7,483 nt of DNA, taken from assembly GCA_046727435.1 (NCBI GenBank), contig JBKPCR010000153.1, positions 1 to 7,483 on the forward strand, given 5' to 3'. This document shows positions 4,960-7,483 of this stretch, piece after piece. This DNA comes from CAVPRW01 sp046727435 [NCBI: bacterium]. GTDB lineage: Bacteria; Tectomicrobia; Entotheonellia; J063. The first letter of the stretch is position 1; each line of letters opens with the position of its first letter. A program made the translations under genes and the position numbers. Below the pieces are notes generated by a model that was not told the origin of the DNA, did not search any database, and saw only the letters and a program-made list of their open reading frames with translations.

Positions 4960-6009
4960 TTAACCGCCCCCGGCTGCCGGAGGTGGCCCGGCAAAGCCGA
5001 AATTGGCGCGCCAAACCATTTCCACCCGCGCCATCAGCTCAGCCGCAAGAGGCTCTGCGCCGGAGACTTGGACGATTTCTTCCAGGTGGCTCATGGCCGA
5101 AAAGCCACTCAAGACCGCTGTGACGCCGTGGTGCATAAGGATAAAGCGGATAGCCGCCTGGGTCAGGGTATGTGTCCCCTCACGCCTGAGGAAGCTCAGG
5201 GCTCGGGCCATTTCCAGGCTGCGTTGATACGCCTCGGAGGACGAGTCCCGCGGCCCGGCGAGAGGATGGCGAGCGCCTCCCGACACGACGTGATCGGTGA
5301 GGAACCCACCCGCCAGGGGGCTGTAGATGGCGGTCCCAACCCCATGCGTATAGGCATAGTCAATCACCCCGCCGAAGTCACGGTCTACCTCCAGCCCTAG
5401 GGGCTTGGCCATACCTGCCGTGGGATTCAGCAGCGTATAGGGCACATTGATCATCTGAAACATGTGCGTGTCAACCAGCTGCCGGACCTGATACGCATCG
5501 TTCCCGCGGCAGATGAAACCCAGGTACCGGGTTTTGCCGTCGCGCACCACCCGCTGCAGGCCCTCCAGCGCCCCACCGGGCCGTAGGTAATCTTCGATCC
5601 AGAGCTGGGTGTACGATCGGCCTTCGAGCTTCGGAGGGGATGGGGCTGGGCCATTGTGGATCTGCAGGATGTCCAGGTAGTCGACCCCGAGCCGTTTCAG
5701 ACTCTCCTCGGTGGAGCGCACCACGTGACCGGCGATGTCTCCCATGTCGGTATGCCGCACTTCCACTTTGGAAGTGATGACCGGTCGGACCTTCAGGTCC
5801 TTCAAGACTCGACCCAGGTTCTCCTCCGCCAACCCATTGCCATAGTCAGGAGCATTGTCGAAGTAATTGATCCCCAGCTCTATCGCCCGGGCCACCACCT
5901 GCCGCTGTTCTTCGGGGCTGCCGCGGACCATGAGCCCAGCATTCCCTCCACATCCAAAGCCAATCTCCGAGATCCGCAACTCGCTCTTGCCAATTTGCCG
6001 ATACTCCAC
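4960..6009 (-). CDS. Aldo/keto reductase (NADPH-dependent oxidoreductase)
   Basis: This AKR-superfamily (PF00248) TIM-barrel enzyme reduces aldehydes or ketones, or oxidises alcohols and dihydrodiols, with NADP(H). I favour the GTG start at 6009 (349 residues): AGGAGG lies 5 bases upstream, and the resulting N-terminus MEYRQIGKSELRISEIGFG is the usual family start. The ATG at 6039 would add 10 residues, has a weak ribosome site, and touches a repeat element. The catalytic tetrad is visible: with numbering from the GTG, Asp51 and Tyr56 (in FDNAPDYGNG), Lys81 (TSKVEV) and His118 (LQIHNG). Cofactor-binding parts are YSPLAGGFLT (229-238) and LSGFSAMSHLEE near the C-terminus (300-311). An insertion-like stretch after the His (PAPSPPKLEGRSY) may shape the substrate pocket. 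It sits between the Rieske oxygenase and the amidohydrolase, consistent with processing an oxygenated intermediate. The substrate is unknown. Confidence 0.95.
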   Translation of the reverse strand: MEYRQIGKSELRISEIGFGCGGNAGLMVRGSPEEQRQVVARAIELGINYFDNAPDYGNGLAEENLGRVLKDLKVRPVITSKVEVRHTDMGDIAGHVVRSTEESLKRLGVDYLDILQIHNGPAPSPPKLEGRSYTQLWIEDYLRPGGALEGLQRVVRDGKTRYLGFICRGNDAYQVRQLVDTHMFQMINVPYTLLNPTAGMAKPLGLEVDRDFGGVIDYAYTHGVGTAIYSPLAGGFLTDHVVSGGARHPLAGPRDSSSEAYQRSLEMARALSFLRREGTHTLTQAAIRFILMHHGVTAVLSGFSAMSHLEEIVQVSGAEPLAAELMARVEMVWRANFGFAGPPPAAGGG

Positions 6010-6014
6010 GGTCG

Positions 6015-6020
6015 CCTCCT
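6015..6020 (-). promoter_or_regulatory. Ribosome binding site inside the longer aldo/keto reductase frame
   Basis: AGGAGG lies 5 bases before the in-frame GTG at 6009. It would be coding sequence if the ATG at 6039 were used. Its strength and place decide the start in favour of GTG. Confidence 0.65.
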
Positions 6021-6040
6021 GAGTATCGATCGCCGACATG

Positions 6041-6069
6041 TCACCCTAACCCTCTCCCGCGGGGAGAGG
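6041..6069 (+). repeat. Palindromic intergenic repeat unit, copy C
   Basis: The lead-in TCACCCTAACCCTCTCCC runs into a hairpin with arms CCTCTCCC (6051-6058) and GGGAGAGG (6062-6069) around a 3-base loop. It shares the CC-AACC lead-in and pyrimidine/purine hairpin with the units near 2330 and 2414. It sits in the 134-base spacer between the Rieske gene and the aldo/keto reductase, about 30 bases upstream of the preferred GTG start, and abuts the alternative ATG at 6039. Confidence 0.6.
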
Positions 6070-6143
6070 AGACACAAAACCTACCCCAGAAGGCCCAGGG
6101 GGCGAGGGCGTCTTATCCCACCTTGGCGGCACAACGCTCCATC

Positions 6144-7483
6144 TTAAGGGCGAGCTTGCGCTTGCTGCTGGAGCAGCCGGTCAGCCTCCTCATACAGGGC
6201 GAGAATGAGCTCACGGTCCGAGCAATAGCGGTCCACATCGTCCTCAATGTACTGCCAGCCGCCTTTCGATACTTTATGGAAATTGAATCGGTAACTGCTG
6301 GGGCCCTGCCGTCGCGCCGAGCCAGCCCGGGTCGCCGCCTCGATGGCCGCCGCCGGCCATCCCTCCAGGGTAGGCGTCCAGGGCACGTTCTCAGCCGCGT
6401 CCCGGATGATGTTCATGGGATCGCCGCCCTGCTGCACGATGTCGATCTGCTGCTTTAGCATCTGCCGGTAGGCGATGATCACCTTGTCCCCCTCATACAG
6501 ATGCTCCTGCGTCCGATCGGTGATGTCGCCCTGCTCGTACCACGCCACCATGTCCTGACCCAGCACGTAGTCCAAGATGTACTTGCCGCGTTCGTCGCGT
6601 AGGGGCACCGCCACGTAAGGGATGTGCTCTTGCTGGGGGACCTGGAGCTCCGGCGGGAAGGTATATGAGCGATACGAGATATGCCAGGTGGTAGTGTCGT
6701 CGATGGGTACGCCAATCTGATAATCGTGGCGGATGCTGCCGCTGTTGCCACCGTTGGGATAGACGAGGTAAGGGAAGAAGACCGGGCCGCCCAACTGCCA
6801 CACATCTTCCGGAGCGTCGGAGTCACGCATACCTTTAGTAAAACCGTACTTGTTATAGACGATCTGCACGATGGGGTAGGCACCCCGCCGCAGGCGCTCC
6901 TCCTGCTGGCGCATGGTGGCGTTATAGCGACCGTTGGGGTCATCGGTCAGCCGTCCCTGCTGCTCGAGAGCATACTGGAACAGACGGCCATGGAGGTAGA
7001 TCGCATGGTGCTGGTCGCCCCGGTTCTCCATGACCTGGAGCCAGTTGCAGGGCAGCATGTGGCCGACGATCTGCCGCAGGCCGTGTTCTTGCTCGCAGAG
7101 GCCCAGCCGGGGTAAATGGGGAACAGGCTCAGGTCGCAGATAGGTCCAGACGAGGCCCCCCATCTCCTGTACTCTGTACGCGGTGGTCCGTATTCTGTCT
7201 TTGAAGGTGCTGGTCGGCGGTGTCAGCGGTTGTTCCAGGCACCGTCCCGTGCCATCGAAGAGCCAGCCGTGGTATGGGCACCGCAACCCCACCTCTTCCG
7301 GAATGCCGAATTCCATGTGCATGGCCCGATGCGGGCACCGGCGCCCGATCAGCCCCAGATGCCCACCCCGGTCGCGAAAGAGCACCAGGTCTTCTCCCAG
7401 AATGCGTATCTTACGCACCGGATCGTCCTCAAGCTGTACTGTGGGCGCAATGGGGTGCCAGTAGCGCCGCATCAGCTCCCCGC
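6144..7483 (-). CDS. Rieske non-haem iron oxygenase, alpha subunit (phthalate 4,5-dioxygenase-like), 5' end outside the window
   Basis: This is the catalytic subunit of a ring-hydroxylating-type oxygenase. The Rieske [2Fe-2S] ligands are CPH (Cys46, His48) and CPYH (Cys65, His68), numbered from the ATG at 7472. The mononuclear iron site is NWLQVMENRGDQHHAIYLHG (143-162), giving Asp153-x2-His156-x4-His161. The later GQDMVAWYEQGDITDRTQEH block matches the phthalate-dioxygenase group and probably carries the third, carboxylate, iron ligand. The reading frame stays open to the window edge with Gly-Glu-Leu before Met-Arg-Arg-Tyr-Trp, a sequence that in relatives lies about 20 residues inside the protein, so the ATG at 7472 is probably not the real start. 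At least 445 residues are present. Electrons should come from a separate reductase that is not in this window. It is the first visible gene of the operon. The oxygenated substrate is unknown; besides dioxygenation, this group does monooxygenation and O- or N-demethylation. Confidence 0.95.
   Translation of the reverse strand, partial: GELMRRYWHPIAPTVQLEDDPVRKIRILGEDLVLFRDRGGHLGLIGRRCPHRAMHMEFGIPEEVGLRCPYHGWLFDGTGRCLEQPLTPPTSTFKDRIRTTAYRVQEMGGLVWTYLRPEPVPHLPRLGLCEQEHGLRQIVGHMLPCNWLQVMENRGDQHHAIYLHGRLFQYALEQQGRLTDDPNGRYNATMRQQEERLRRGAYPIVQIVYNKYGFTKGMRDSDAPEDVWQLGGPVFFPYLVYPNGGNSGSIRHDYQIGVPIDDTTTWHISYRSYTFPPELQVPQQEHIPYVAVPLRDERGKYILDYVLGQDMVAWYEQGDITDRTQEHLYEGDKVIIAYRQMLKQQIDIVQQGGDPMNIIRDAAENVPWTPTLEGWPAAAIEAATRAGSARRQGPSSYRFNFHKVSKGGWQYIEDDVDRYCSDRELILALYEEADRLLQQQAQARP

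Noticed and set aside
6144-7472. ATG at 7472 as the true start of the Rieske protein
   Set aside because: The frame continues open to the window edge with Gly-Glu-Leu before Met-Arg-Arg-Tyr-Trp, which in relatives is internal. I therefore treat the gene as 5'-partial.
1-7483. tRNA, rRNA or riboswitch genes
   Set aside because: I looked in the spacers for cloverleaf-like or known riboswitch core patterns and recognised none. Structured RNAs without sequence hallmarks could be missed by eye.

Overview
The window reads as a GC-rich bacterial chromosome segment. Every convincing gene lies on the minus strand, so transcription runs from high to low coordinates. The gene mix (a phthalate-dioxygenase-type Rieske oxygenase, an aldo/keto reductase, an amidohydrolase-2 protein, and a 4,5-dihydroxyphthalate-decarboxylase-like protein) is typical of large-genome environmental bacteria that degrade aromatic or other complex organic compounds, such as soil, sediment or sponge-associated uncultured lineages. 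I cannot fix the phylum from sequence alone. Candidatus Tectomicrobia/Entotheonella-like or Rokubacteria/NC10-like genomes are guesses only.

Layout in transcription order. (1) 7483-6144: Rieske non-haem iron oxygenase alpha subunit, cut at its 5' end by the window edge. (2) 6009-4960: aldo/keto reductase, for which a GTG start with a strong Shine-Dalgarno looks better than the ATG 30 bases upstream. (3) 4843-3653: amidohydrolase family 2 protein. (4) 3508-2462: protein of the 4,5-dihydroxyphthalate decarboxylase-like family (periplasmic-binding-protein fold, no signal peptide). These four genes are separated by 117-144 base spacers, and genes 2-4 each have a strong AGGAGG-type ribosome site, so they look like one catabolic operon with separately initiated cistrons. 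(5) 2461-1975: a 487-base non-coding stretch with a cluster of C/G-rich palindromic repeats and an AT-rich island containing an inverted repeat. (6) 1974-1774: small ribbon-helix-helix DNA-binding protein. (7) about 1770-1175: no intact gene; a reading frame in its distal half resembles part of an IS1595/ISXO2-type transposase and is probably a decayed remnant. (8) 1030-977: a long imperfect hairpin. (9) 917-1: membrane fatty-acid desaturase with all three histidine boxes, cut at its 3' end by the window edge.

A plausible joint role for genes 1-4 is oxidative attack on an aromatic or cyclic acid (Rieske oxygenase), redox adjustment of a carbonyl or diol intermediate (aldo/keto reductase), and decarboxylation or hydrolysis (amidohydrolase-2 and the dihydroxyphthalate-decarboxylase-like protein). 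The substrate cannot be read from sequence, and no ferredoxin or reductase partner for the Rieske protein is visible here. The small DNA-binding protein, the transposase-like remnant and the desaturase appear unrelated to the pathway and make up an accessory-looking flank.
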